Of a DNA stretch of 64,000 nucleotides, positions 43,457-52,736 are shown piece after piece; the stretch's first letter is position 1, and every line of letters starts with the position of its first letter. The DNA is from Paramicrobacterium fandaimingii (GTDB lineage: Bacteria; Actinomycetota; Actinomycetes; Actinomycetales; Microbacteriaceae): contig NZ_CP061170.1 of NCBI RefSeq assembly GCF_011751745.2, forward strand, positions 3,534,001-3,598,000, given 5' to 3'. The notes under the pieces are model-generated. The model was not told the origin of the DNA and did not search any database. It saw only the letters and a program-made list of their open reading frames with translations. The position numbers and the translations under genes are program-made.

Positions 43457-43508
43457 TCACGGACGGCGGTCCGCAACACACTGCGTGTACGCGAACCGCC
43501 GTCCGTGA
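43457..43508 (-). terminator. Hairpin terminator of the ABC transporter operon
   Basis: 18-bp arms, 43457-43474 and 43491-43508, pairing at 17 of 18 positions (TCACGGACGGCGGT-type stem), 11 bp past the stop of the ABC ATPase gene. Very stable GC-rich stem; no obvious T tract. Confidence 0.75.
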
Positions 43509-43518
43509 CCGTTCAGAG

Positions 43519-44436
43519 TCAGTCTTGTTTCTTCTGTCGTTTCATATCGGTGAGCTCTGTCACGGGAACTCGACCGACACCAGCGGCATCGTCACTCTCG
43601 ATCTCATCACGAATGGAACGGAGCTCGCCGGTGTCGGCTCCCGCCGACGCAAGCTCATGCACGAGTTCTTCAAGCTCTGCCCCACCAGCCATCATCGTCG
43701 TCAAGTCGTCAAGGGTGATTTCGGACTTGCGGTGATAGCCGATACTCTGCCCCCTCTTCAGCAAGAGGAAGCGATCGCCGACGGGGTACGCATGGTGTGG
43801 GTTGTGCGTGATGAAGACGACGCCGAGACCACGCTCCCGCGCCTGGATGACGTATTTCAGAACAACGCCCGACTGCTTGACGCCAAGCGCAGCCGTCGGC
43901 TCGTCCAGAATCAGAACCTTTGCCCCAAAATAGACGGCTCGCGCGATGGCGACACATTGACGCTCCCCTCCGGAGAGCGTCCCGATCGGCTGCTCGACAT
44001 CTCGCAGATCGATGCCCATGTCGAACAGTTCCCGTTTCGCTGTCCGCTTCATGAAATCAATGTCGAGACGCTTGAACGGCCCTCGCCCCTTCGTCGCCTC
44101 CGAACCGAGGAAGAAATTTCTCCAGACCGGCATGAGCGGCGCCACGGCAAGGTCCTGGTAAACCGTCGCAATTCCGCGTTCGAGTGCCTGACGCGGCGAG
44201 TTCAGCTTTTCGGCCTTGCCGTCAATCTCGAAGACCCCGTTATCGTGCTGGTGAAGTCCCGCAATGATCTTGATCAGCGTTGACTTTCCTGCGCCGTTGT
44301 CACCGAGAACGCACATCACCTCACCGCGAGCGACCTCGAGATTGACGTCACGAAGGGCAATGATGTTCCCGTAGCTCTTGCTGACGTCCGCCATTTTGAT
44401 CAGCGGTGGCTCGACGGGTATTCCAGTCGTCATCAT
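43519..44436 (-). CDS. Sugar ABC transporter ATP-binding protein (single domain)
   Basis: 305 residues with one ABC domain: Walker [13 protein letters not shown], signature [14 protein letters not shown], Walker [13 protein letters not shown], switch His in [12 protein letters not shown]. Ribose/inositol-type ATPases usually carry two fused ABC domains (about 500 residues); this one has a single domain, as in some actinobacterial forms, so it would work as a homodimer. The last 60 residues form an acidic tail. The start ATG overlaps the permease stop (ATGA, 4 nt). Part of a substrate-binding/permease/ATPase operon under an IolR-type site. Confidence 0.85.
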   Translation of the reverse strand: MMTTGIPVEPPLIKMADVSKSYGNIIALRDVNLEVARGEVMCVLGDNGAGKSTLIKIIAGLHQHDNGVFEIDGKAEKLNSPRQALERGIATVYQDLAVAPLMPVWRNFFLGSEATKGRGPFKRLDIDFMKRTAKRELFDMGIDLRDVEQPIGTLSGGERQCVAIARAVYFGAKVLILDEPTAALGVKQSGVVLKYVIQARERGLGVVFITHNPHHAYPVGDRFLLLKRGQSIGYHRKSEITLDDLTTMMAGGAELEELVHELASAGADTGELRSIRDEIESDDAAGVGRVPVTELTDMKRQKKQD

Positions 44437-45482
44437 TTTGCTCCCTTCCCTGCTCGACGTTGCAACCAGAAATTCAGCACGGTTGCCCCGAGGAGCATGG
44501 CTCCGAGGAAGAACTTCAACCAGTCTGGATTCCACTCGGCATAGACGACACCTTTCAAAGCCATGCCGTAGATGAGCGCCCCAATCGCCCCACCGATGGC
44601 GCTTCCGTATCCGCCAGTCAGAAGACACCCGCCGACGACCGCCGCGATGATGTAGAGAAACTCGTTTCCAATACCCTCACCGGACTGAACCGTCTTGAAT
44701 GCGAAGAGCTGGTGCATTCCCAGCAACCAGGCGCAGAACCCGACCCCCATATACAAGCCGATCTTCGTCGCCCAAACCGGGACACCCACAGCTCGCGCCG
44801 ACCCCGGCGCACCCCCGCTCGCCAAGATCCAGTTGCCGATCCTTGTCCGACGCAGAATCCACGTCGCGATAACGACGAGTGCGATCCAATAGAAGACTGT
44901 GATCTTCACTCCGATGCCGAAGATCGGTATTTCTGACGCGAAGATAACTGCAGCGGATTCGAAACCGGGCATGTTCTCAATGGACGGGGTAGCGACCGCG
45001 CCCGTGATCGCACGAGTGAGCCCCAGGTTGAGCCCAATGAGCATGAAGAAGGTAGCGAGGGTAACAATAAAGCTCGCGAGTCGCGTCTTCATGAGTAGCC
45101 AGCCATTGAGGAAGCCGACGCCCACCGAGAAGACAAGCGCAAGGATAACGCCAATCCAGACGTTGGATCCGAACCAATAGACGGAGAGAGATGCGGCAAG
45201 GGAACTCGAAATCACTCCAACGCCGGTCGACAAGTCGAACTCGCCTCCGATCATGAGCATCGAGACGCCGACCGCCATGATCCCGACAGCCGACGCCCCG
45301 TACAGCGTCGTCGCGATGGAACTCGGCGTGATGAAGATCGGGGCGACGATGGCGAACATCACAAAAAGGACGATCGCGGCGGCGGCCGCCCCCACCTCTG
45401 GCTTCGTGAAGATTTTCGCGAAGACAGAGGCGGAAGCAACTCGCTCGTCGGCCTGCTGACGCACAGGCGTCTGAGTAGTCAT
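44433..45482 (-). CDS. Sugar ABC transporter permease
   Basis: 349 residues, about ten hydrophobic segments of the RbsC/YtfT-type (BPD_transp_2) family: [56 protein letters not shown] and [19 protein letters not shown]. It forms the membrane channel with the ATPase at 43519. Located between the binding-protein gene (15 nt upstream) and the ATPase (4-nt overlap). Sugar or polyol, probably inositol-related given the regulon. Confidence 0.9.
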   Translation of the reverse strand: MTTQTPVRQQADERVASASVFAKIFTKPEVGAAAAAIVLFVMFAIVAPIFITPSSIATTLYGASAVGIMAVGVSMLMIGGEFDLSTGVGVISSSLAASLSVYWFGSNVWIGVILALVFSVGVGFLNGWLLMKTRLASFIVTLATFFMLIGLNLGLTRAITGAVATPSIENMPGFESAAVIFASEIPIFGIGVKITVFYWIALVVIATWILRRTRIGNWILASGGAPGSARAVGVPVWATKIGLYMGVGFCAWLLGMHQLFAFKTVQSGEGIGNEFLYIIAAVVGGCLLTGGYGSAIGGAIGALIYGMALKGVVYAEWNPDWLKFFLGAMLLGATVLNFWLQRRAGKGAK

Positions 45483-45497
45483 ACAGTACTCTCCCTG

Positions 45498-46496
45498 TTA
45501 TCTTGTGCCGTTCTTGGCGAACTCGGCGATGGATTCAGCATTCTCCTGAGTAATGATCTGCGGTCCGGTCAGAACCGGCTTACCGCCGCCCATGACATTG
45601 CCGTTGTCGTGGTACAGACGAGCCGACGACACAGCCAGGTAACCCTGAAGATACGGCTGCTGATCCACGAGGAACTGGATGTCGCCGTCTTGCAGCGCCT
45701 TGATCGCTTCCGCATTGAGGTCAAACGTTGCCAACTTGGCGTCGCTCCCGGCATCGGCGATGGAGTCAATCGCTGTCATGGCGAAGGGAGCGCCCAGAGT
45801 CAGCACGTAGTCGATATCACTGCCGGTTTGCAGCTTTGCAGTGATCGTCGACGCGACGTTGTTCATGTCCGTGCCCTGCACGTACAGCCGTTCGAACTCG
45901 CCTTCAAACGTTTCGTCGACCCCGTCGCAGCGGTTCTCAAGACCGATGTGACCCTGTACCTGAATCACGCAGATCATGTTGGTTGCGCCAAGCTCATTGA
46001 GCTTTTCGCCAGCCGCTTCTCCAGCTACTCGATCATTCTGACCGAAATGAGCAAGCACGCCCATGTCCTTGTACTGGTCCTCACCAGAGTTGAGACTGAA
46101 GACCGGAATCCCCGCAGCGACTGCGTCCTTCACCGGGCCAGACATTGCCTCCGGCTTTGCCAGAGTGACGACGATGGCATCAACGCTCTTGTCGATGGCC
46201 TGCTGCACGAGTTGCGCCTGCCGCGCACCATCTTCGTCGTTGCTGTACAGCAACTCGATGTTCAGTTCGCTAGCCGCCTTTTCCGCGCCAGCCCTCACGA
46301 TGTCCCAGAAGGTGTCTCCGGGAGGTGCGTGGGTGATGAAAGCGACCTTCAGAGGATCTGACTTTTCTCCGCCTCCGCCGTCATCGCCCTGTTTGACGCC
46401 CGCAGGGCCACTGCACGCCGTCAGAGCGACCGCGGCCGATACTGCCAGCGCAGCGATGCCGAGCCGGCCCCAACGCCGTAAACGGGTTATCAACAT
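45498..46496 (-). CDS. Sugar ABC transporter substrate-binding lipoprotein
   Basis: 332 residues. Lipoprotein signal peptide: basic start, hydrophobic stretch (LGIAALAVSAAVALTAC) with lipobox LTAC, then a Gly/Asp-rich linker. The RbsB-type fold is shown by KVAFITHAPPGDTFWDIVRAGAEKAA, VTLAKPEAMSGPVKDAVAAGIPV and GAPFAMTAIDSIADAG. Anchored to the outer face, it delivers substrate to the permease. First gene of the ABC operon, with an IolR-type operator 29 bp upstream. Ribose/inositol/xylose-type ligand. Confidence 0.9.
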   Translation of the reverse strand: MLITRLRRWGRLGIAALAVSAAVALTACSGPAGVKQGDDGGGGEKSDPLKVAFITHAPPGDTFWDIVRAGAEKAASELNIELLYSNDEDGARQAQLVQQAIDKSVDAIVVTLAKPEAMSGPVKDAVAAGIPVFSLNSGEDQYKDMGVLAHFGQNDRVAGEAAGEKLNELGATNMICVIQVQGHIGLENRCDGVDETFEGEFERLYVQGTDMNNVASTITAKLQTGSDIDYVLTLGAPFAMTAIDSIADAGSDAKLATFDLNAEAIKALQDGDIQFLVDQQPYLQGYLAVSSARLYHDNGNVMGGGKPVLTGPQIITQENAESIAEFAKNGTR

Positions 46497-46524
46497 ATTT
46501 CCACCTCATTGTGCATTTGAATGT

Positions 46525-46536
46525 ATGTCTTTACAA
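46525..46536. promoter_or_regulatory. Probable IolR-type operator upstream of the ABC operon
   Basis: ATGTCTTTACAA, good match to WTGTCYTNACAA, 29 bp before the binding-protein start. It lies inside a wider inverted repeat CATTTG(46514-46519)...CAAATG(46534-46539). Confidence 0.65.
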
Positions 46537-46621
46537 ATGTAGCGTTGACCTGAGAGTTTCTCAAGGGCCATTACCAATCCGTTACCTTGACGATCACGCA
46601 CTGGCCGGTGCGCGGAGTCGT

Positions 46622-46647
46622 TTTCGCACATGTCCGAACATGCGAAA
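46622..46647 (-). terminator. Hairpin terminator of the inositol catabolic operon
   Basis: TTTCGCA(46622-46628)...TGCGAAA(46641-46647) with ATGT-CC-GAACAT inside. It lies 75 bp after the last gene of the iol operon and is followed (minus sense) by an A/T run. A separate 13-bp palindrome AAATCGTCGATTT (46645-46657) overlaps its edge. Confidence 0.55.
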
Positions 46648-46721
46648 TCGTCGATTTGCGAGATAATCGGGCGATGAGACTTAGGATCGCGCGATCCCGG
46701 GCCCGAATATTCGGCGCGTCG

Positions 46722-47882
46722 TCAGCGTGCGGGCCGGACCCACTGCCTCGTTTCAGCGGATCGCTCGGCAGCATCTGCCACCCGGGCGGCCGCAAGACCG
46801 TCATGGACAGAGGGCGCCTTCTGCTCGCCCGTCAACACCGATTCGATGAACAAAGCGGCCTCAATCGCCTTGAGATCATCGAACCCCATCGATGTGCCGC
46901 CACCCGGCTGAAAACGGGCGAAATCGCCATGGCCCGGGCTCATGTAGACATCGGTGTAGCCATAGTTCGATTCAGACTTCAGACTGACCTGCAGCTCGTT
47001 CATGCGCTGGAAGTCCCACCTCAATGACCCCTCGGTGCCGTACACCTCGATGACGTACTCGGCTCGCGGGCCGATCGCAATGCGACTCGACTCAAACGTG
47101 CCGATCGCTCCCGAGGCGAATTTTGCGATCACCAGGGCGACATCTTCGTTCTCGACGGGCCTCTTCTCGCCGCCGGCAGATGTGCTGAAGTGGCTGGCGT
47201 TCGCCGAAGTCGGCTTCGCCCGCTCCGTGATGTACGTTCCCGTCGTCGCCGACACTTCATCGATATCGCCCACAAGATAGGTTGCGAGATCGAAGCCGTG
47301 CGACAGCAGGTCGCCAAGCACGCCCGAACCCGCGCGATCTCGCTCAAAACGCCAAGTCAGCGCACCCTCTGGATCCGACGAGTAATCGGCGAGAAATGAG
47401 GTGCGCACGTTCGTGATCGTTCCGAGCTCGCCTCGCACGATAAGGTCGCGGGCATACGCAATCGCCGGCGCATTGCGGTAGTTGAACCCGACAGCCGTAA
47501 CGAGACCGCCATCTGATGCTGACTGCGCAATCTCGACGCTTTCGGCAAGGTTTCGCCCCATCGGCTTCTCAATCCAGAACGGTTTCCCTGCCTCTGCCGC
47601 GGCGAGCGCGAATTCCTTGTGCAGAAAATTCGGTGCGCAGATCGATACCACGTCGACCTCCGGGTCGGCAAGCACATCACGATAGTCAGTTGTGGCACGC
47701 TCGTAGCCCAACTGATTGACGGCCTGCTGCGCGGCTTCGTCGACAGCATCCGCCGCGATCACAAGTCTCGGTCGCACCCCAAGCTCGGGGAACCGCTCGG
47801 GGATCGACTTGTACGAACGCGTGTGAAGCCGGCCCATCCAACCCACGCTGATCAGCCCGACGCCGACCGTCCGTGCCGTCAT
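46722..47882 (-). CDS. Gfo/Idh/MocA oxidoreductase, last gene of the iol operon
   Basis: 386 residues. Rossmann VGLISVGWMGRLHTRSYKSI, EKP segment IEKPMGRNLAES, catalytic LADYSSDPEGALTWRFE and GVLGDLLSHGFDLA. Related to the oxidoreductase at 39527 in that ADYS-x-DP motif. Its start overlaps the IolH-like gene by 4 nt. Probably an inositol-isomer or derivative dehydrogenase (for example scyllo-inositol or an oxidised product) in addition to IolG. Substrate inferred only. Confidence 0.8.
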   Translation of the reverse strand: MTARTVGVGLISVGWMGRLHTRSYKSIPERFPELGVRPRLVIAADAVDEAAQQAVNQLGYERATTDYRDVLADPEVDVVSICAPNFLHKEFALAAAEAGKPFWIEKPMGRNLAESVEIAQSASDGGLVTAVGFNYRNAPAIAYARDLIVRGELGTITNVRTSFLADYSSDPEGALTWRFERDRAGSGVLGDLLSHGFDLATYLVGDIDEVSATTGTYITERAKPTSANASHFSTSAGGEKRPVENEDVALVIAKFASGAIGTFESSRIAIGPRAEYVIEVYGTEGSLRWDFQRMNELQVSLKSESNYGYTDVYMSPGHGDFARFQPGGGTSMGFDDLKAIEAALFIESVLTGEQKAPSVHDGLAAARVADAAERSAETRQWVRPAR

Positions 47883-48757
47883 CCGCGGGCCTCGGCGATC
47901 AGCTCGCGGATCTTCTGTACCTGGTACTTGCTGATCTCGTCCGCTCGCTCGTCTTCGCCAAAAACGTTCGACACGATGAGCGCGTCGGCACGGTCAAGAT
48001 AGCCCGTTGCGGCGAGTGTGCCGAACAGCTCCTGCCAGTCGACGTCGCCGTCGCCGATCGCGGAGTGCTGGTGAATGCGCACGGCGTTGCCCGGCGGGTT
48101 GCTGATGTAGCGCAGCCCATGCGACCGGGTGTGGTCATGGCTGTCAGCGGTGTATACAGCGCCAAGCCTGTCGCCGATTTCCGGAAGGAGCGTCGTCACG
48201 CGATCCCCGTAGTGGAAGGAGTGCGACGCCACATAGACGAAGCCGACCTGCCGCGAGTTGAGTCCACGAATGATGCGCCACGCTTCGAGGCCGTCTTCGA
48301 CGAAATCGTCCGGATGCGGGTCGATATTCAGCGTGATGCCCTCGCGCTCGAGCGCAGGAATGAGCTCTTCCATCGACCGATAGAACCCCGCCTCGGATTC
48401 CTCCTCGCGCTCAGGACGCCCCGAGAACTCGGTGTTGATCATCGGCACCTCAAGTTGCGCCGCAACCTCGATGTATCGCCGCATGTTGCGCACGGCCGCC
48501 TCACGCTGCGGCTCGTCTGGCCAGGCGATGCGCTGCACCGGCAGAATCGACGTGATCTGCACACCCGCGTCGTGCGCACGCTTCTTCAGCTCGGCGATCA
48601 TCGCATCGTCGAGTTTCGGGTAATGAAAGTGCCGCCCGAAGTCGGGATTCGGCGTCAACTGCAGGTGCTCGTAGCCGAGCCGCGCGACCAGCTCAGGAAA
48701 ATCGAGCAGATGCACGGAGTCGTTATACGGGGTCGGGTCGAGTGCGATGCGAACCAT
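47879..48757 (-). CDS. iolH: Sugar phosphate isomerase/epimerase, IolH-like
   Basis: 292 residues, xylose-isomerase-like TIM barrel: RIALDPTPYNDSVHLLDFPELV, GYEHLQLTPNP, LNIDPHPDDFVEDG and YTADSHDHTRSHG supply likely metal ligands. In C. glutamicum iolH follows iolG, the same order as here, so the name is by synteny and family. It may epimerise inosose or another keto-inositol. Between iolG (53-nt gap) and the last oxidoreductase (4-nt overlap). Confidence 0.7.
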   Translation of the reverse strand: MVRIALDPTPYNDSVHLLDFPELVARLGYEHLQLTPNPDFGRHFHYPKLDDAMIAELKKRAHDAGVQITSILPVQRIAWPDEPQREAAVRNMRRYIEVAAQLEVPMINTEFSGRPEREEESEAGFYRSMEELIPALEREGITLNIDPHPDDFVEDGLEAWRIIRGLNSRQVGFVYVASHSFHYGDRVTTLLPEIGDRLGAVYTADSHDHTRSHGLRYISNPPGNAVRIHQHSAIGDGDVDWQELFGTLAATGYLDRADALIVSNVFGEDERADEISKYQVQKIRELIAEARG

Positions 48758-48810
48758 GGTGCTCCTTCGTCAGTCACAGAATAAGAATGGATGCTGTGGC
48801 CAGGCCACGC

Positions 48811-49830
48811 TCACGCGTAGAACGCCGGGCGCTCCTCGTGCGGAATCTGCACGACGCCGCCCTCGTTCAGCGCCGTCACACCGGCCTCGCACGCGAGCGC
48901 CACCTTGTAGCCATCCCACGCGTTCGGGCCATCAACGTTCGTGCCGTTCTGAACGGCACGCACCCACCGCTGCACCTCCGTGTCGTACGCATCGGCGAAG
49001 CGGGTCGTGAAGTCGGCGTGCTCACCGCGGAACACCCGGCCCTCCTGCCACCGCTCGATTCCGCCTGGCTGGCCGATGCGGGCCGTGCCCTTCTCGAACA
49101 CGGCCTCGGTCGCCACCTGGTAGCCGAACTGGATGCTCACATTCATCTCGACATCGACGAGCACCCCGTTCGTCAGCTCGATGATCACGAGGATCGGCTC
49201 CTTCAGCCGCTCCGGGGAAAGCGAGTTGCGACGCGGATGCTTCACCTCGACGCTCTTGACGTCGCTTCCCGCGAGCCACGGTGCGACATCGAACTCGTGA
49301 ACCACAGAGTCGGTGATGAGCATGTCCTGGTGGTAGGCATCCGGCACACTCGGGTTGCGGTGAACGCAGCGCAGCATCACGAGTTCGCCCGCGTCATTGG
49401 AGGTGACCAGGTCACGAAGCTGCTCGTACTCTCTGTCGAAGCGCCGCATGAAGCCCACCTGAATCAGCGGCGCATCGAGCTTCTGTTCGGCATCGAGCAC
49501 GCGCCGTGACGACACCGGCTCCTGGGTGAGCGGCTTCTCGCACAAGATCGGCAGCTTCGCTTCGAGCGCAGGCAGAATCACGGGCTCGTGAAACTGACCG
49601 GGCGTCGCGATCAGCACAGCGTCGACGGCATCGGCAGCGATTGCATCTTCAAGTCGCGCGAACGTCTGGGCACCGGGCGCATTCTGGGCGGCGGCTTCGG
49701 CGCGGCCAGCATCCGGTTCCACGATCGCCGACACGTGCGCGCCGGCTACACGGTTGGTCAGACGGCTGATGTGATCAGCGCCCATCATTCCGGCGCCGAC
49801 GACGGCGACGCGAACATCGTTCAGTGTCAT
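48811..49830 (-). CDS. iolG: Inositol 2-dehydrogenase
   Basis: 339 residues. Rossmann VRVAVVGAGMMGADHISRL, CEKPLTQE, the catalytic region FMRRFDREYEQLRDLV, and ITDSVVHEFDVAPWLAG, matching IolG-type Gfo/Idh/MocA dehydrogenases. It oxidises myo-inositol to scyllo-inosose with NAD+, the first catabolic step. Position next to iolE and iolD agrees. The other Gfo/Idh/MocA genes in the island may act on isomers, so this one is the IolG candidate by operon position. Confidence 0.85.
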   Translation of the reverse strand: MTLNDVRVAVVGAGMMGADHISRLTNRVAGAHVSAIVEPDAGRAEAAAQNAPGAQTFARLEDAIAADAVDAVLIATPGQFHEPVILPALEAKLPILCEKPLTQEPVSSRRVLDAEQKLDAPLIQVGFMRRFDREYEQLRDLVTSNDAGELVMLRCVHRNPSVPDAYHQDMLITDSVVHEFDVAPWLAGSDVKSVEVKHPRRNSLSPERLKEPILVIIELTNGVLVDVEMNVSIQFGYQVATEAVFEKGTARIGQPGGIERWQEGRVFRGEHADFTTRFADAYDTEVQRWVRAVQNGTNVDGPNAWDGYKVALACEAGVTALNEGGVVQIPHEERPAFYA

Positions 49831-49865
49831 GAGTGTGCTCCTAGCCAGATATCTGTGTGTGCTGC

Positions 49866-50774
49866 TCAGTCGAGGCGCGCGGCCGGAGTCGACGAGAGCA
49901 GGTGCTCGCGCGTGCGCTGGGCGATGGGGAAAGGGTGGTCGACGGCGCAGCCGTACATGTCCTGCTCCACGATGCCGAAGATGTTCGGGTCGAGCGCGGC
50001 GACCTTCTCGATAATCGGCGCAAGCGGAGGCACACCGTTCGGCGGTTCGATCATGATGCCGTCTGCGACAGCATCCTTGAACGACACGTCATTCTTCAGC
50101 ACGTCGAACAGTTGCGTCTGGTCCACCTGCTTGAGGTGAAGGTAACCGATGCGCGACGGGTAGGCGTCGATGAGCTTCAGGTTGTCTCCGCCGTAGTACG
50201 CGAAGTGTCCCGTGTCGAGGCACAGGTTGGTGTAGCGCTCGTCGGTCTCGGTGAGAAAGCGCTCCACCTCGCGGTACGTGCCAATGTGGCTGTCGGCGTG
50301 CGAGTGGAACTGCTGCTTCATGCCGAACTCGTCGAGAAGCGCCTTGCCGAGGCGATCGTGCGCGGCGGCGAGCTTCGCCCACTGGGCGGCGTCGAGCGTT
50401 CGTGGTTCGAGTGCCTCGCCCGTGGCATCGCTGCGCCACAGATCGGGAATCACCACGAGGTGTTCTGCCCCCAACTTCGACGCGAGCCCTGCGACGGCGA
50501 GCGCCTGATCCCACGCGCGCTTCCACTGGTCGTCTCCCTTGTGAAAACCGGTGAATACGGTGCCGGCAGACAGCTTGAGCCCGCGCTTTCCGAGCTCGTC
50601 CTGCAACTGGTTCGGGTCTGTCGGCAGGTAGCCGTATGGCCCGAGTTCGAGCCACGTGTAGCCGGCCTTCACAACCTCGTCGAGAAACCGGTCCCAGGGC
50701 ACCTGGTTAGGGTCGTCTGCAAACCACACTCCCCACGAGTCCGGTGCGGTTCCAATGCGAATTCCGTTCGACAT
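49866..50774 (-). CDS. iolE: Inosose dehydratase
   Basis: 302 residues, TIM-barrel dehydratase of the AP-endonuclease-2 fold. RIGTAPDSWGVWFADDPNQ and YTWLELGPYGYLP are the family opening; HSHADSHIGT and CLDTGHFAYYGGD and LHLKQVD carry the likely divalent-metal and catalytic residues. IolE removes water from scyllo-inosose to give a diketone (3D-trihydroxycyclohexane-dione), the IolD substrate. 35 nt before iolG and 49 nt after iolD on the same strand. Confidence 0.9.
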   Translation of the reverse strand: MSNGIRIGTAPDSWGVWFADDPNQVPWDRFLDEVVKAGYTWLELGPYGYLPTDPNQLQDELGKRGLKLSAGTVFTGFHKGDDQWKRAWDQALAVAGLASKLGAEHLVVIPDLWRSDATGEALEPRTLDAAQWAKLAAAHDRLGKALLDEFGMKQQFHSHADSHIGTYREVERFLTETDERYTNLCLDTGHFAYYGGDNLKLIDAYPSRIGYLHLKQVDQTQLFDVLKNDVSFKDAVADGIMIEPPNGVPPLAPIIEKVAALDPNIFGIVEQDMYGCAVDHPFPIAQRTREHLLSSTPAARLD

Positions 50775-50823
50775 GACGTCGTGTCCTCTCTGACGTTCTG
50801 TGTTTCAGCGATTCCGGATGCTG

Positions 50824-52734
50824 TCAGCCAAGCAGCGGCTTCTGTCGAGCCTTCTGCGCCTGGTAGTCGGTGTAGGCGTTCTTTGTGGACTCGAGTTCGG
50901 CGACGGGAGCGACGGGAACGTCCCACCAGCCCTCGCCATCCGGTGCGTAGAGCAACGGGTCGCTGTTGATGTGGATCACCGTTGAGCGATCTGAGGCTTT
51001 GGCCGAGGTGACGGCAGCCGAGAGATCGTCAATGGCGGATGCCGTCGGCTCGACCTCGATCACGTCGACTCCGTAGCTTCGTGCGTTTGCCGCAAGGTCG
51101 ATCGGCAGAATCTGCTCGCCCTGGAAGTTGCGGGCCTGATCATCGAGCGTGCGGTACTGGGTGCCGAACCGGGCTGATCCGGTGGTCTCCGACAGGTGCC
51201 CGATCGACGCGTAGCCGTGGTTCTGCACGATGATCACGATGATCTTCAGTCCCTCGGCGACCGCGGTGACGAGCTCGGTGTGCAGCATGAGGTACGACCC
51301 GTCGCCGACCATCACGATGACGTCGCGGTCGCTCTCGCCCGCGGCATCCGCTCCCCGTCGCACGCCGAGGCCGCCGGCGATTTCGTAGCCCATGCACGAG
51401 AACGCGTACTCCACGTGGTAGCCGAGGGGATCGCGCACCCGCCACAGCTTGTGCAGATCGCCGGGCAGGGAGCCGGCCGCCTGCACGATAACGTCGCGCG
51501 GGTCGCTCGCGCCCTGCACGGCTCCGATGATCTCGCTCTGCCCGGGCAGCTCGAGGCCGCTCGGCGTGAACGCGGCGTCGACCGAGGCATCCCATGTTCT
51601 CTTCTCGGATGCTGCACGCGCAGCGAACTCAGCAGACACGGTGTGCCCGTCGAGCAGTTCGCGCAGGCTGCGCACGGCCTCCGCGGCATCTGCGATCACG
51701 GGCAGCTGGCTACCGTGCTTGTAGGCGTCGAACGCGGCGACGTTGATGTTCACGAACGTCACGTCGGGATTCTGAAATGCGGTGCGACTTGCCGTCGTGA
51801 AATCGCTGTAGCGGGTGCCGATGCCGATCACAACGTCGGCATCTGCAGCGACGCGGTTCGCCGCCGTTGTGCCCGTCGACCCGATTCCCCCCAGATACTG
51901 TGCGTGATCCCACGCAAGCACTCCCCCGCCGGCCTGCGATGTGCCGACGGGAATTCCCGTGTGCTCCACGAACTCGCGCAGGTCGTTTTCCGCACCCGAA
52001 TACAGCATGCCTCCCCCGGCGACGATGATCGGGTTCTTTGCCGCGCGAATCGCCGCCGCGGCGCGCTCGATGGGCCCTCGCTCGGCCAGCGGCCGGCGAA
52101 TGTGCCACTCGCGGTCGGCGAGAAACTCATCGGGAACGTCGAGCACTTCGGCCTGTACGTCTTCGGGAAGAGCGATCGTCACGGCACCGGTCTCGGCCGG
52201 GTCGGTGAGCACGCGCATGGCGGCGAGCGCGATCGAGAACAGCTGCTCTGGCCGGTGAACGCGATCGAAGAACTTCGAGAGCGGCTTGAACGCGTCGGTC
52301 ACCTGCACGGATGTGTCGTGCGGCATCTCCAACTGCTGCAGCACAGGGTCGGCGACCCGTGTGGCGAACGTGTCGCTCGGTAACAGCAAGGCAGGCAGCC
52401 GGTTTGCCGTGGCGAGGGCGGCACCAGTGAGCATGTTTGCGGCACCAGGGCCGACGGATGCCGCGCACGCGAACGTGCCCCGACGCCTGTGCATGCGTGC
52501 ATAGCCGACGGCTTGGTGCACCATGGCCTGCTCATTGCGCGCCTGGTGGTACGGAAGCAGGTCGGGCTCGAGAGCGTTCGCCTGTGCGATCGCCTGCCCG
52601 ATTCCCGCGACGTTACCGTGCCCGAAGATGCCGAAGATCCCCGGGATCGTGCGCTCGCGCACGTCACCGTCGACCGTCCACTGGTGCCCGAGAAACTCAA
52701 CGAGCGCCTGGCCAACCGTCATTCGCCGTGACAT
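50824..52734 (-). CDS. iolD: 3D-(3,5/4)-trihydroxycyclohexane-1,2-dione hydrolase
   Basis: 636 residues, a thiamine-diphosphate enzyme. N-terminal catalytic Glu region YHQARNEQAMVHQAVGYARM, a central FAD-like-fold domain, and the C-terminal ThDP/Mg motif GDGSYLMLHTEL ... NHGYASIG. IolD opens the cyclohexane ring of the diketone to 5-deoxy-glucuronate. ATG 52734 starts 2 nt after the iolB stop, showing coupling; ATG 52722 is an alternative. Confidence 0.92.
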   Translation of the reverse strand: MSRRMTVGQALVEFLGHQWTVDGDVRERTIPGIFGIFGHGNVAGIGQAIAQANALEPDLLPYHQARNEQAMVHQAVGYARMHRRRGTFACAASVGPGAANMLTGAALATANRLPALLLPSDTFATRVADPVLQQLEMPHDTSVQVTDAFKPLSKFFDRVHRPEQLFSIALAAMRVLTDPAETGAVTIALPEDVQAEVLDVPDEFLADREWHIRRPLAERGPIERAAAAIRAAKNPIIVAGGGMLYSGAENDLREFVEHTGIPVGTSQAGGGVLAWDHAQYLGGIGSTGTTAANRVAADADVVIGIGTRYSDFTTASRTAFQNPDVTFVNINVAAFDAYKHGSQLPVIADAAEAVRSLRELLDGHTVSAEFAARAASEKRTWDASVDAAFTPSGLELPGQSEIIGAVQGASDPRDVIVQAAGSLPGDLHKLWRVRDPLGYHVEYAFSCMGYEIAGGLGVRRGADAAGESDRDVIVMVGDGSYLMLHTELVTAVAEGLKIIVIIVQNHGYASIGHLSETTGSARFGTQYRTLDDQARNFQGEQILPIDLAANARSYGVDVIEVEPTASAIDDLSAAVTSAKASDRSTVIHINSDPLLYAPDGEGWWDVPVAPVAELESTKNAYTDYQAQKARQKPLLG

Positions 52735-52736
52735 CG

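Noticed and set aside
43519..46496. Calling the ABC importer specifically an inositol (Iat-type) or ribose transporter
   Set aside because: Family motifs fit several sugars; only the shared operator and location point to inositol, so no symbol was given.
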